This document shows, in pieces, positions 7,911 to 17,063 of a stretch of DNA of 64,000 nucleotides. The notes under the pieces are model-generated. The model saw only the letters and a list, made by a program, of their open reading frames with translations, was not told where the DNA came from and searched no databases. Position 1 is the first letter of the stretch. The number at the start of each line of letters is the position of its first letter. The position numbers and the translations under genes are program-made. The stretch comes from DAMCAP01 sp032059445 (lineage in GTDB: Bacteria > Bacillota > Clostridia > Oscillospirales > Ruminococcaceae): contig DAMCAP010000011.1 of the NCBI GenBank assembly GCA_032059445.1, positions 22,609 through 86,608 on the forward strand, in the 5' to 3' direction.

Positions 7911-8537
7911 TTATTGCCTTGCATGCTTTGCCTTGGTGGTCTTGATGACCTTGAGCCGGGAGAATTCCTCCCGCTCTTTTTCCTCCAGCGAGTCGGTAAT
8001 CGACTTGACAGTAGAGGTGTATCTGGGGATGACGATGTTTTGCAGTGCGTTGGTACGGCGCTGGGTACTGCGGATAGCAGTCGCCAGACGAAACACGCCC
8101 GACTCTAGCTCTGCCATCTTTACGGTGAGCTCCTTTGCCTTGTTAAACTTAATATAAGCAACATCCAGCAGGGAGTTGGTGTTTAAAAGACCGTAGTAGA
8201 GCTTTAGCTCCATTGGCTGGCTCTTGACAGTAGGGAGCACAGCACCCATGACGCTGCGGTTGGTGATGCTGATGGAATGATCCTCTGGGATACAGTAGGC
8301 TGGGCCCTGCACATCTCCGATGGCGATATTGGCATACTTGAGGGCTGTGTAGGCCTCGGCATAGGCTTGATCCAGGTCTTTTTGCAGGTTTTTGATGCCT
8401 GTGACCATGGTCAGCAGCTCTCGCACCAATACGTTTCGCTTACGATCTAAGAGGTCAAAGCCAAGGTTGGAGAGCTCCAGAGTCTTTTTAGAAGCAAGCA
8501 GGTTGCCTTTGGTAGGAGAGACATTTTGCTCAGCCAA
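7911..8537 (-). CDS. atpD: V-type ATP synthase subunit D (central stalk)
   Basis: The 208-residue subunit forms the rotating central stalk coiled coil inside the A3B3 head. It shows the family start VSPTKGNLLASKKTLELSNLGFDLLDRKRNVL and a C-terminal helix with RRTNALQNIVIPRYTSTVKSI. The start is a TTG at 8537: the stop codon of subunit B lies inside the overlapping ribosome site (GGAGGTGAGTAG), five bases before the TTG, so the two genes are translationally coupled. It is the last gene of the operon and a terminator lies 22 bp beyond. Confidence 0.95.
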   Translation of the reverse strand: MAEQNVSPTKGNLLASKKTLELSNLGFDLLDRKRNVLVRELLTMVTGIKNLQKDLDQAYAEAYTALKYANIAIGDVQGPAYCIPEDHSISITNRSVMGAVLPTVKSQPMELKLYYGLLNTNSLLDVAYIKFNKAKELTVKMAELESGVFRLATAIRSTQRRTNALQNIVIPRYTSTVKSITDSLEEKEREEFSRLKVIKTTKAKHARQ

Positions 8538-8539
8538 GG

Positions 8540-10003
8540 CTACTCACCTCCCAGCGCCAGCATTTCGGTGATAGAGGTGCTGTCAGATTCACCGTCGCTC
8601 ATCATCTGTGCGCTTAGGGCTTCTTCTTGGAATTTATCATAGTTTTGTGCTAGTAATTTTTCGTCGATACGATCAAGCTCTTGCTTTGGCAGCATGCAGA
8701 GCAGACGCCAGCCAAGGTCGAGGGTCTGGATGATGCTGCGGTTTTCGGTAAAGCGCTGCGCGACGAAGAGCTTCTCGAAGGCCTTGCCAAATTGCAGGTA
8801 TTTCTTATCGATGGGGGATAGCTCCTCTTCACCGATAACCGAAGCAAGGCTTCGAGCCTCCTGCACCTTGGCGTAGCTGGCAAAAAGCTGGTTGGATACC
8901 GCAGAGTGGTCGGATCTTGTATAGCCTTCACCGATACCGTCCTTCATTAGACGAGAAAGGGAGGGTAGTACTGATATCGGCGGATAGATGCCCGATTGCT
9001 CAAGAGCGCGATCTAGTACAATCTGACCCTCGGTAATATAGCCTGTCAGGTCGGGCACAGGGTGGGTAATGTCGTCGTTTGGCATGGTGAGGATGGGGAT
9101 CTGGGTAACAGAGCCACCATGCTCACCAACTACGCCTGCACGCTCATAGATCGATGCAAGGTCGGAGTATAGATAGCCGGGGTAACCCTTACGACCGGGG
9201 ATCTCGCCCTTGGAAGAGGAGAACTCGCGGACTGCCTCACAGTAGGAGGTCATATCGGTCAACACCACCAGGATCTGCATGCCCAGCTCATAAGCAAGAT
9301 ACTCTGCCGCAGTGAGGGCGCAGCGTGGGGTGAGGATACGCTCGATGATGGGGTCGTTTGAGAGGTTGAGGAACATAACAACGTTATCCATAATACCCGC
9401 CTGCTCAAAGGAACGCTTAAAGTAGTCGGCTACGTCGTTTTTGACACCCATTGCGGCAAATACTACAGCAAAACCACCGCTGCTTTCATCGTCGATCTGT
9501 GCTTGGGCGATGATCTGTGCAGCCAGCTTGTTGTGGCTCATGCCTGAGCCTGAGAAGATTGGGAGCTTTTGCCCACGAATCAAGGTCATCATGGAATCGA
9601 TGGCGCTGATGCCTGTGCGGATATAGTTACGGGGGTAGGTACGGGAGATGGGGTTAAGAGGCTTACCGTTGATGTCGAGGCGCTTTTCGGCGTAGACATC
9701 TCCCAGATCATCTACCGGTCTACCGGAGCCGTTAAAGATTCTGCCTAAGATTTCGGGGGATACAGGCAGCTCCATAGGGCGGCCTGTCAAAGTTGTCGTG
9801 GTTTCGCCCAGCTTCATGGCACTGGTGCCTTCAAATACCTGGATGACGACTCTTTTGCCCTCGATCATGACGACACGCCCATGGCGGATGCTGCCGTCGG
9901 CAAGCTTAAGCTCTGCCATTTCATCAAAGCTGACGCCCTCCACATTGTCAAGCGCTACGATGGGACCGTTGATTTCTGTGAGTCCCACAATACGAATGCT
10001 CAT
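8540..10003 (-). CDS. atpB: V-type ATP synthase subunit B (non-catalytic)
   Basis: This 487-residue subunit alternates with subunit A in the head and contributes the regulatory nucleotide site. Characteristic stretches are GRIFNGSGRPVDD, YPRNYIRTGISAID, KLPIFSGSGMSHN, and ITHPVPDLTGYITEGQIVLDR; as expected, there is no Walker A GKT. It is about 20-25 residues longer than common homologues because of a C-terminal tail rich in Ser, Asp and Met after residue 460. AAAGGAGGAAATCAT precedes the ATG, 18 bp after subunit A. Confidence 0.96.
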   Translation of the reverse strand: MSIRIVGLTEINGPIVALDNVEGVSFDEMAELKLADGSIRHGRVVMIEGKRVVIQVFEGTSAMKLGETTTTLTGRPMELPVSPEILGRIFNGSGRPVDDLGDVYAEKRLDINGKPLNPISRTYPRNYIRTGISAIDSMMTLIRGQKLPIFSGSGMSHNKLAAQIIAQAQIDDESSGGFAVVFAAMGVKNDVADYFKRSFEQAGIMDNVVMFLNLSNDPIIERILTPRCALTAAEYLAYELGMQILVVLTDMTSYCEAVREFSSSKGEIPGRKGYPGYLYSDLASIYERAGVVGEHGGSVTQIPILTMPNDDITHPVPDLTGYITEGQIVLDRALEQSGIYPPISVLPSLSRLMKDGIGEGYTRSDHSAVSNQLFASYAKVQEARSLASVIGEEELSPIDKKYLQFGKAFEKLFVAQRFTENRSIIQTLDLGWRLLCMLPKQELDRIDEKLLAQNYDKFQEEALSAQMMSDGESDSTSITEMLALGGE

Positions 10004-10021
10004 ATGATTTCCTCCTTTCGC

Positions 10022-11776
10022 TTATTTTAACAGGGGAGCAAGCTTGCTGTCGATGTTGGTGATGTAGCTATCGAGCAGCTCTAGATTGCTGTTTGGTACG
10101 TCGTATTTAATCTTGATAACTGATTCAAAGATATCTTGATCTAAGATGTCTTCCAGTGCTCTGTCCTTAGCGAGGACTTCCTTGCACTTTGCAAAGAGAT
10201 GCAGGATGATTTCCATCATCTTTAGCTGCTTCTCCATCGGCACATAGGTGTCGCTTGGATGGTAAGCGTTTTGCTGTAAGAAGCCTACACGGATGACCTT
10301 GGCGATCTCGATGATCAGCTTCTGGTCGTCGGGCAATACGTCGGAGCCGATTAGCTTGACGATCTCCATCAGCTTGCTCTCTTCATTGAGGATGTTTAAT
10401 AGCTCCTGACGCTTCTTCATGAAGTCTTTATCCACATTCTTGGCATACCACTTGCTTAGCTCGTCGGTATACTCCGAGTAGCTAGAGAGCCAGTTGATGG
10501 ATGGGTAATGCCTTGCATAGGCCAGTGCCTTATCGAGTGCCCAGAAGCAACGGACAAAGCGCTTGGTATTTTGGGTAACGGGCTCGGAGAAGTCGGAGCC
10601 CTGAGGAGATACCGCACCGATAATCGAAACAGAGCCTTCGCTGCCGTTTAGGTTGATCATCAGGCCCGCGCGCTCGTAGAATTGTGAGATACGAGAGGGC
10701 AGGTAAGCAGGGAAGCCTTCCTCTGCGGGCATCTCCTCCAGACGACCGGAGATCTCACGCAGTGCCTCGGCCCAGCGAGAGGTGGAGTCGGCCATGATGG
10801 CTACATGGTAGCCCATGTCACGGTAGTACTCTGCTAGGGTGATGCCGGTGTAGATGGAGGCCTCACGGGCTGCTACAGGCATGTTGGAGGTATTGGCAAT
10901 CAGAGAGGTACGAGCCATCAGAGGCTGGTTGCTCTTGGGGTCGATCAGCTCGCCAAATTCTTCAAGCACCTGAGTCATCTCGTTGCCACGCTCGCCGCAG
11001 CCTACATAGATGATGATGTCGGCATCACACCACTTTGCCAGCTGGTGCTGGGTCATGGTTTTGCCGGTGCCAAATCCGCCGGGCACTGCTGCAGAGCCGC
11101 CCTTTGCAATGGGGAAGAGGGTATCGATGACACGCTGACCGGTGATCAGCGGTACCGATATAGGCAGACGGGATTTGACAGGGCGGGGGTTACGGATCGG
11201 CCACTTCTGCAGTAGAGTGATCTCCTGCACATCGCCGTTATCGGTCTTGAGCTTTAGGATGGTATCGTTTACGGTGTAGCTGCCGTTTGGCGCTACCCAC
11301 ACTACTTCACCTGAGAGTAAGGGGGAGATCATGGAGCGGTGCTCGATCAGGGAGGTTTCGGGGCAGGTGGCGTAAACATCGCCTCCACGCAGGTGATCGC
11401 CTTCCTTCACGGTTACGGTGACATCCCACTGCTTATGCATGTCTACCGAGGGGAGGTTACAGCCCTCGGTGATAAAGTAGCCGGTCAGCTTTGCGATCTC
11501 ATTCAGAGGGCGCTGGATACCGTCAAATATATTGGTGAGGATGCCGGGGCCGAGGGTGGCACAGATTGGCATACCGGTGCCTACTACAGGCTCTCCGGGG
11601 CGCAGGCCTGTGGTGACCTCATAGACCTGAATGGTAGTAGCTGCGCTGGTGACGGAGATGACCTCGCCTACAAGCTGTTTGTGGCCTACATACACCATCT
11701 CCAGCATAGCGAAGTCAGAGGTGTCGGTCACGGTAATGACAGGCCCATTGATCGAAAAAATTACGTTGCTTGACAT
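10022..11776 (-). CDS. atpA: V-type ATP synthase subunit A (catalytic)
   Basis: The 584-residue catalytic subunit carries a P-loop GGFGTGKTMTQ near residue 232, the catalytic GERGNEM loop near 260, the ADSTSRWAEALREISGRLEEMP segment shared by all A subunits, and the non-homologous region typical of V-type A subunits between about 110 and 200 (EGDHLRGGDVYATCPET). It hydrolyses or makes ATP in the cytosolic head. GAAGGGAGATAACCT precedes the ATG. Three bases separate it from subunit E. Confidence 0.97.
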   Translation of the reverse strand: MSSNVIFSINGPVITVTDTSDFAMLEMVYVGHKQLVGEVISVTSAATTIQVYEVTTGLRPGEPVVGTGMPICATLGPGILTNIFDGIQRPLNEIAKLTGYFITEGCNLPSVDMHKQWDVTVTVKEGDHLRGGDVYATCPETSLIEHRSMISPLLSGEVVWVAPNGSYTVNDTILKLKTDNGDVQEITLLQKWPIRNPRPVKSRLPISVPLITGQRVIDTLFPIAKGGSAAVPGGFGTGKTMTQHQLAKWCDADIIIYVGCGERGNEMTQVLEEFGELIDPKSNQPLMARTSLIANTSNMPVAAREASIYTGITLAEYYRDMGYHVAIMADSTSRWAEALREISGRLEEMPAEEGFPAYLPSRISQFYERAGLMINLNGSEGSVSIIGAVSPQGSDFSEPVTQNTKRFVRCFWALDKALAYARHYPSINWLSSYSEYTDELSKWYAKNVDKDFMKKRQELLNILNEESKLMEIVKLIGSDVLPDDQKLIIEIAKVIRVGFLQQNAYHPSDTYVPMEKQLKMMEIILHLFAKCKEVLAKDRALEDILDQDIFESVIKIKYDVPNSNLELLDSYITNIDSKLAPLLK

Positions 11777-11779
11777 AGG

Positions 11780-12394
11780 TTATCTCCCTTCTTCTATCGT
11801 TACCTTAAGCCCACTGTTGGCGGCAAACCACTTGCGCTGCTCCTCCAACAATGTGCCATAAGACTGGTCAATTACCAGATTGCGCTCCTTGTGGCGCAGG
11901 ATAAAGCCACCCATTGTAAGGCTCTCTGCATCAAAGGATAGGGTGCAGCTCTGCCCCAAAGCAGCAGCTACCTCCTGAGCAATGGCCTCATCGGCAGGCA
12001 GTAAAACCAGCTCCCAGCCAGAGTAGGGGTATTGGGCGCCTAGGTTGCTGAGTTTTTTACAGAGGGCGTCTTTATAAGCAGGGCTGCCGATGAAGGCATC
12101 CAGCTTTTCTTTGGCTTCTGCAAAGATCTGCTCCGCGATTTCGCTTCTGCGGTTTAGGAGGGCCTTTCGGTACTCGACAGACTTTTGAGAAAGCTTGATC
12201 TTATAGTCAGACTCCAGATCGCTAATCTCCGCCTTTAGGTTGGTGGCGGTACCCACGAGGATATCCCTGCGAGCTTTTTCACTGGCACTTTGCTGAAGTC
12301 TTTTAGTTTCTTTGATGATCTCATCTCGTTGTCTGGTGGCAGTTGAGAGGATCGACTCTTCAAATCGCCTCATCTTATTATCAAACTGTGACAT
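11780..12394 (-). CDS. atpE: V-type ATP synthase subunit E (peripheral stalk)
   Basis: A 204-residue peripheral-stalk protein. Residues 5-100 form a long charged helix (RQRDEIIKETKRLQQSASEKA) expected to coil with the small G/H subunit, and the C-terminal half carries GGFILRHKERNLVIDQSYGTLLEEQR, the conserved foot that binds the head. Length matches the family. It sits between F and A in the operon, with GAAAGGAGAACCT before the ATG. Confidence 0.92.
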   Translation of the reverse strand: MSQFDNKMRRFEESILSTATRQRDEIIKETKRLQQSASEKARRDILVGTATNLKAEISDLESDYKIKLSQKSVEYRKALLNRRSEIAEQIFAEAKEKLDAFIGSPAYKDALCKKLSNLGAQYPYSGWELVLLPADEAIAQEVAAALGQSCTLSFDAESLTMGGFILRHKERNLVIDQSYGTLLEEQRKWFAANSGLKVTIEEGR

Positions 12395-12420
12395 AGGTTC
12401 TCCTTTCTGCGGGTATTAGG

Positions 12421-12732
12421 CTAGAAAATATTGATGCCTATTGCGTCGCTGACGAATTTTTCCAGCCCTGAGGAGGCTCCGGGGCGCTTGCCCGGCTGGG
12501 GAACCTCTAAAATCAGAGGGGTCTTGTTGTGGAGTTTGATATTGTTGATAAAATCCTGCTCCCTTGACATGATGGAGGGGGAAATCAACAGGATACCGAT
12601 GGATTTATCAGCTACCAGCGCTGTGATCTTGGCTTGCAGACCAGCAAGATCGCTGATCATTTCGCCCTCTACTCCCGCTAAACGAAGACCCGTCAAGGTG
12701 TCGCTGTTGTCGCTTAGTAGATAAAATTTCAT
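12421..12732 (-). CDS. atpF: V-type ATP synthase subunit F
   Basis: A 103-residue central-stalk protein that binds subunit D. It has the small Rossmann-like layout of the family: N-terminal MKFYLLSDNSDTLTGLRLAGVEG, a middle IGILLISPSIM strand, and a PLILEVPQPGKR segment before the C-terminal helix. It begins two bases after subunit K stops, so translation is likely coupled. Confidence 0.92.
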   Translation of the reverse strand: MKFYLLSDNSDTLTGLRLAGVEGEMISDLAGLQAKITALVADKSIGILLISPSIMSREQDFINNIKLHNKTPLILEVPQPGKRPGASSGLEKFVSDAIGINIF

Positions 12733-12734
12733 AA

Positions 12735-13091
12735 CTATATCTTATTAAGGATCAGGATGGAGATTAAGAGTCCGTACAGCGCAACACCCTCGCCTAGTGC
12801 AACGAAGATCAGCGCCTTACCAAAGGCCTTAGGATCCTCGGAGAAGGCTCCGATAGCAGCAGGAGCAGCGGAAGCAACAGCGATACCTGCACCGATAGCA
12901 GCCATACCTGTTACAGCAGCGGCAGCAATCAGACCAAGGCCTGCACCGATGCCGGTACCAGCGGTAGCTACTGCGGCTGCAGCTGCAGCGGTTTCACCGG
13001 TAGAAGCAAAAACGCTGGTGCAGAGCAGGGCGCTAACTAGAGATACCAGTACAAAAAGGGAAATTAGCTTTATAGATTTTGTGTTTTTCAT
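12735..13091 (-). CDS. atpK: V-type ATP synthase subunit K (membrane ring), with signal-like N-terminus
   Basis: This 118-residue proteolipid forms the ion-carrying ring. It holds one hairpin: helix 1 is Gly/Ala-rich (TAGTGIGAGLGLIAAAAVTGMAAIG in pieces) and helix 2 reads FVALGEGVALYGLLISI with the ion-binding Glu at about residue 101. That makes it a two-helix form, not the doubled four-helix form of Enterococcus. An extra N-terminal segment of about 30 residues looks like a cleavable signal peptide with AxA-type end (VFA). The Thr/Ser common after the Glu in sodium-type rings is Gly here, so ion specificity is not settled. Intercistronic hairpins precede it. Confidence 0.92.
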   Translation of the reverse strand: MKNTKSIKLISLFVLVSLVSALLCTSVFASTGETAAAAAAVATAGTGIGAGLGLIAAAAVTGMAAIGAGIAVASAAPAAIGAFSEDPKAFGKALIFVALGEGVALYGLLISILILNKI

Positions 13092-13161
13092 GTTTTTATC
13101 CTCCAGAAATTATTCAAATAAAACTCAGTTTAGTTTCGCCTGTGGCGTGTTGCATTTGAAT

Positions 13162-13215
13162 GGCGGTTGCATAAGTGCAGCGCCTTTTTATAAGCAGGTA
13201 GCCTGTTTATAAAAA
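13162..13215 (-). promoter_or_regulatory. Two intercistronic hairpins between subunits I and K
   Basis: Directly after the subunit I stop codon, a 14-bp stem with a 3-nt loop occupies 13185-13215 (arms TTTTTATAAGCAGG and CCTGTTTATAAAAA, one wobble). A second stem, GGCG...CGCC with an inner TTGCA/TGCAg helix, follows at about 13162-13184. No T-run follows on the coding strand, so these look like mRNA-stabilising or processing hairpins instead of terminators. Confidence 0.55.
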
Positions 13216-15537
13216 CTACTGTTTTGAGTAAATTGGAGCGAAGGGCTTGCCGTTGCCATCGAAATAATGGCTAAACAGCTCATAAAACTCCAGTCGCAGC
13301 ACCTGAATACCTACGATCAGACCCTCCATGCACATGACGAAAACATTTCCGATGATGATGACCAGGGGGGAGAAGAGGGGAGGAACCGAGCCTGCCAGAT
13401 TAAAGACCACCGCCATCATGCCCGCATGTGCCAAGGCAAAGCCGCCGACACGAAGGAAGGACATGGTATTGGTTACAAAGGAGAGTACGATCTCAAACAT
13501 CTCAAAGAAGGCTTCAGTAAAGAAGGCTCCCAGACCGTGCTCAAAGGGGCTGCTTGCGTGACCTTCCATCTTGTGGGCGATAGGCTCCTTAAAGAACATC
13601 AAGAAGAAGCTAATCACCAACAGAGGGGTGATGAAGCTGTTGTTAAAGGCAGCACCACCCAGCATAAGCTTGTTGACTGCCATTGCCACCACGCCGAGGT
13701 AAAAGACCAAGCCGGCGACGCCGCTGTTGGAGAGCAACGCTCGCCCGTAGTCCTTTTTGCGTAGAGAGAGGGTGATATTGAGCACCATCGTACAGGTGAG
13801 CAGTACCACACCCAAGCCCACCGCTGTGCCTAGGATCAGGTTGGTGGCAGAAGGATCCATCACATGGATTGGCTTGCCGCTTAGGCCCAGTACCCCGATG
13901 TAGAAGGGGTTTAAGAGCTCCTCAAAGCCAAAGACCGATCCGTAGATCATGCCAAAGAGGGTGGAGGTGATGCCTATGCGTACCATGATCCCGCCTAGGG
14001 GCATCTTCTTGACCTTAGAGAGGAATAAGCCAACCAGTGAGATAACCAGACCCTGACCTGCATCGCCAAACATGATGCCAAAGAGCAGCATATAGGTGAT
14101 CGCCACAAAGGGGGTTGGGTCCATGTCGTTGTAGCCGGGGAGACCATACATCTCGACAAACATCTCAAAGGGGCGGAACATAAAGTTGTTCTTGAGCTTT
14201 GTAGGGGGCACAAGGCGCTTGTCGTTGTCGACAGGGGCGATTTCTACCGAGATATCGGGGACACTCTCAAAGCCCTTGACAAAGGTATCCGCAAGCTTTT
14301 CGAGGATGAAGCCCTCAATGTGGAAGGTTTCTCCCTGCACGGTGACATATTTGCGCATATCAAAGGTGTCACTTAAAAATTTCAGCCTAAAGTAGATCTG
14401 GGCGAACTTGGTGGAGTTGGCGGTAACCAGCTGTTGGATCCGTTTTTCCAGATAAGCTTGGGCTTCATACTGGGCTTTTAGCTCAGTTTGCAGATGGACT
14501 TTGGCAAAATCCGGGGTACCGTGGACATACTCGGGGATCCATAATCGCTCAAAATAGAGAGAAGAAAAGATCTCATCGACTTCGGCGGCAAACTCCTTCG
14601 CAGTTATGTATAGCCCCCAGTTGTAGTCCTTGTCGGAGTCGAGAGAAATATAGAAGAACATTTTATCTTTGTAGTAATCAAGCTTATTGAAGTTGTCGGC
14701 AGGGATACGCCCGAAGCGCACCTTTAAAAACTTGCAGGAAAATAGCTCATCGAGGTTAAAATCCAGCGCATCCATATGATTGATGTGTGTCAGCGCAGCT
14801 TCAAAGCTGTTGATGGCATTTTGGATGGTGTGCTGGGTGTTGGATAGGGAAATAAGCTCATCTCGAAACACTTCAATAAAGCCGTCTACCTCAGTATTTT
14901 GCCCAAGTATTTTGTCGGAGTCGCCTGCTCGATGGAGAAACTCAGGGATGCCATGCTTTTGGAACCCGATTGTCTCTAGGCGGCTTTCGGTGCTTTGCTC
15001 CATACTTTTGGGGGTGATGTAGAGAAGAAAGGTGCGGCGTTTCTCTTGCATCAGCTTAATGAGCAGGTAGTCATTGTGTTGTATCGATGCAAGCTTTTGC
15101 TGATTTCTGGTGGGGATATAGCCAAAGCCAATGCTTAGCTCTTTGCAATCGATCAGCAGATCAAGATCATAGCCGAAACGATGTAAGTACTCCGTCATAG
15201 GGTGGTCGGAAGGGGGAGGACTACTGTCCCTTAAGGCAGAGGTCTTAATACGCCCTTCATTTAAAAGTCGCAAGCTTTCTTTAAGCTGTGCGGTACTTCG
15301 ATTGGTTTGCAGGTGATCTAGGTTAATCCCTGATGTCTGGGCAAGGTCGCTGATCCTCCGAAGCAAGGAAGCGTAGGGATTTTCTTCGTTAAGCGGTAAA
15401 AACCCCTCGATGCTCTCGCTATGGCCAGACGCTTGCTCCGGATGGAAACCGTTGCAGTCGGAGCATTTGAGCACGACGCGGTCAAGCTGGCTGCGTTTGC
15501 CAAAAATGTTGACAAGGGACATTCTTTCTATTGCCAT
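13216..15537 (-). CDS. atpI: V-type ATP synthase subunit I (stator a-type membrane subunit)
   Basis: A 773-residue stator: residues 1-400 are a cytosolic dumbbell of coiled coils that binds the peripheral stalks, and residues of about 430-740 carry seven or eight membrane helices that line the ion half-channels. The membrane part includes TPFVAITYMLLFGIMFGDAGQGL, the family hallmark, and VLSFVTNTMSFLRVGGFALAHAGM with the essential Arg. The ATG at 15537 is preferred over an upstream TTG because AAAGGAGGTTTTGCCA precedes it. It lies between C and K. Confidence 0.95.
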   Translation of the reverse strand: MAIERMSLVNIFGKRSQLDRVVLKCSDCNGFHPEQASGHSESIEGFLPLNEENPYASLLRRISDLAQTSGINLDHLQTNRSTAQLKESLRLLNEGRIKTSALRDSSPPPSDHPMTEYLHRFGYDLDLLIDCKELSIGFGYIPTRNQQKLASIQHNDYLLIKLMQEKRRTFLLYITPKSMEQSTESRLETIGFQKHGIPEFLHRAGDSDKILGQNTEVDGFIEVFRDELISLSNTQHTIQNAINSFEAALTHINHMDALDFNLDELFSCKFLKVRFGRIPADNFNKLDYYKDKMFFYISLDSDKDYNWGLYITAKEFAAEVDEIFSSLYFERLWIPEYVHGTPDFAKVHLQTELKAQYEAQAYLEKRIQQLVTANSTKFAQIYFRLKFLSDTFDMRKYVTVQGETFHIEGFILEKLADTFVKGFESVPDISVEIAPVDNDKRLVPPTKLKNNFMFRPFEMFVEMYGLPGYNDMDPTPFVAITYMLLFGIMFGDAGQGLVISLVGLFLSKVKKMPLGGIMVRIGITSTLFGMIYGSVFGFEELLNPFYIGVLGLSGKPIHVMDPSATNLILGTAVGLGVVLLTCTMVLNITLSLRKKDYGRALLSNSGVAGLVFYLGVVAMAVNKLMLGGAAFNNSFITPLLVISFFLMFFKEPIAHKMEGHASSPFEHGLGAFFTEAFFEMFEIVLSFVTNTMSFLRVGGFALAHAGMMAVVFNLAGSVPPLFSPLVIIIGNVFVMCMEGLIVGIQVLRLEFYELFSHYFDGNGKPFAPIYSKQ

Positions 15538-15665
15538 TGGCAAAACCTCCTTTTTTATTTAGTAGAGCCTATGGGCATGTTAGGAATATGAGAAATCTCA
15601 TTTCTTCGCAGCAGGTATGCTGCTTTAAGATCGGATGCTATTCATAGGTTCGAAACAAGCTTTGA

Positions 15666-16706
15666 CTAGAGTATCAGCATTGCCTCAATCTGTGGTATGG
15701 GCAGGCTATAACGCACACCCTCAATGATGTTGATGATATTTTCGATTTCAATCTCATGGATCGCCAGATAGGTGGCAAATACCACGGCCGGGTCGCTGGA
15801 AAACTGTAGCATCTTTTTGCAGATCTGATAGCGGATGGTATGGGTGATGTGCTCAAAGTGCGTGGTGATGTTTTGGGGGATGTATTTGCCATAGCTGGTG
15901 TGCTTAAGGATCTGCATAAACTCGTCGGGGGCGCATGTAATGAGCCGATCGAAGTTTTTTTCTTTTATATGGCTATGACCTTCAAAGAAAAACATATAAG
16001 AGCGGATTTTTTCGGGGCTTTCGTCAAAGTGTACCTTCATACGGTACATATTGGCTAGGTTGATCAAATCAATCAAGGATTTGTAGAGGGTCCTCAGCTC
16101 CTGTGCAGTCTTTTTGGGGAACTCATCAATAGAGGCAAAAAGCTTGCGATACTGATATTGCCGCAGTGCATTTTCGATGGAGAAGAAATCAGGCTGAGCG
16201 TCTTCGGGCGGCGTGAGAGGGGCTAGGATCTTATAATACTCGGTGCCGCTTACCACGCGAAGGAGATCATCGTAATTTTTGACCTTTCCTAGCTCCAGCA
16301 TATTAAAGGATAGATGCCCTGCCAGATAACCAGGTATAAGCTTGATGATGTCGGTAGGGTCGGTAGAAATAATCTGCCGCACTGCCATGCTGATCATCTG
16401 AATCTCTGCGGTAACGGTCAGATGCTTATAGAAATACCCGTCGCCGGTAAAATCATACCGCTTGAGGGATTGATAGCGCTCAAAGACGGTACGTCGGAGC
16501 AGATGCTCAAACAGACCCGGATGGCGGGATGCATCGGTGAGGCCATCGAGGGAGTCTTGATAGCCGGGGTAGGTCTTTAGCTGGTAGGCGATTTCGTCGA
16601 TGCTGCGTCTGCTCATTAAGTCACGGTAGTTTGATAGGGTCAGGCGCTTACCATACATAGATTTCGCCTTGGAAACTATGGCCTTGTTGGAGGAAGATAC
16701 CTTCAT
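15666..16706 (-). CDS. atpC: V-type ATP synthase subunit C
   Basis: A 346-residue cytosolic subunit that couples the central stalk to the membrane ring. It is almost wholly helical and matches the V-type C/d family in length and in segments such as KRLTLSNYRDLMSRRSIDEIAYQLKTYPGYQD near the start and IEIENIINIIEGVRY near the end, where the conserved ENI helix packs on subunit D. The ATG at 16706 follows AAAGGGTGGTGGAT; GTG codons lie just upstream. In this operon C precedes I, unlike the Enterococcus order. Confidence 0.88.
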   Translation of the reverse strand: MKVSSSNKAIVSKAKSMYGKRLTLSNYRDLMSRRSIDEIAYQLKTYPGYQDSLDGLTDASRHPGLFEHLLRRTVFERYQSLKRYDFTGDGYFYKHLTVTAEIQMISMAVRQIISTDPTDIIKLIPGYLAGHLSFNMLELGKVKNYDDLLRVVSGTEYYKILAPLTPPEDAQPDFFSIENALRQYQYRKLFASIDEFPKKTAQELRTLYKSLIDLINLANMYRMKVHFDESPEKIRSYMFFFEGHSHIKEKNFDRLITCAPDEFMQILKHTSYGKYIPQNITTHFEHITHTIRYQICKKMLQFSSDPAVVFATYLAIHEIEIENIINIIEGVRYSLPIPQIEAMLIL

Positions 16707-16754
16707 ATCCACCACCCTTTCTATTATGGATTGTGTATAGGCTCTATGGGTATA

Positions 16755-17063
16755 TTACCCGATGATGTTGTCAACGATCTGCTGCACCCACAAGCTGCGG
16801 TTTTGCTCATAGCGCTCGTTCATGGCATCGAGTGCTTTGGTATACCCGCTTTGAATGGCGCTTTGACGTTGTTCCATAGAGCTATTGAAGCTTTCTCTGG
16901 TTTCGACGATATGTTTGTCCGCGCGGTTTTGATACTCGACTTTGGCTCTTTTGGCATCTAGCTCTGCTTTTTCCAGAGTCTCGTTTTTGAGGGCTTCTGC
17001 CTGGGCGACGATCTCCCTTGCTCTGCGGTCGATGGCGACCAGCTCGTTAATCAATGTATGCAT
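16755..17063 (-). CDS. V-type ATP synthase small peripheral-stalk subunit (G/H-like)
   Basis: This 102-residue protein is a single charged helix (heptad-like AIDRRAREIVAQAEALKNETLEKAELDAKR in pieces) with no hydrophobic segment, as expected for the small G/H subunit that coils with subunit E. Homology at this length is weak, so the call leans on position as first gene of the operon and on composition. AGAAAGGAGAGTTTCT precedes the ATG at 17063; an earlier in-frame start lacks a site. Confidence 0.8.
   Translation of the reverse strand: MHTLINELVAIDRRAREIVAQAEALKNETLEKAELDAKRAKVEYQNRADKHIVETRESFNSSMEQRQSAIQSGYTKALDAMNERYEQNRSLWVQQIVDNIIG

Noticed and set aside
11339..11773. 144-codon plus-strand ORF inside the subunit A gene
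   Set aside because: It runs antisense to a strongly conserved catalytic gene, has no ribosome site and its peptide has no family features; long antisense frames are common over GC-rich conserved genes.
13267..13764. 165-codon plus-strand ORF opposite subunit I
   Set aside because: Low-complexity, His/Asp-rich product fully antisense to the membrane part of subunit I; a shadow frame.
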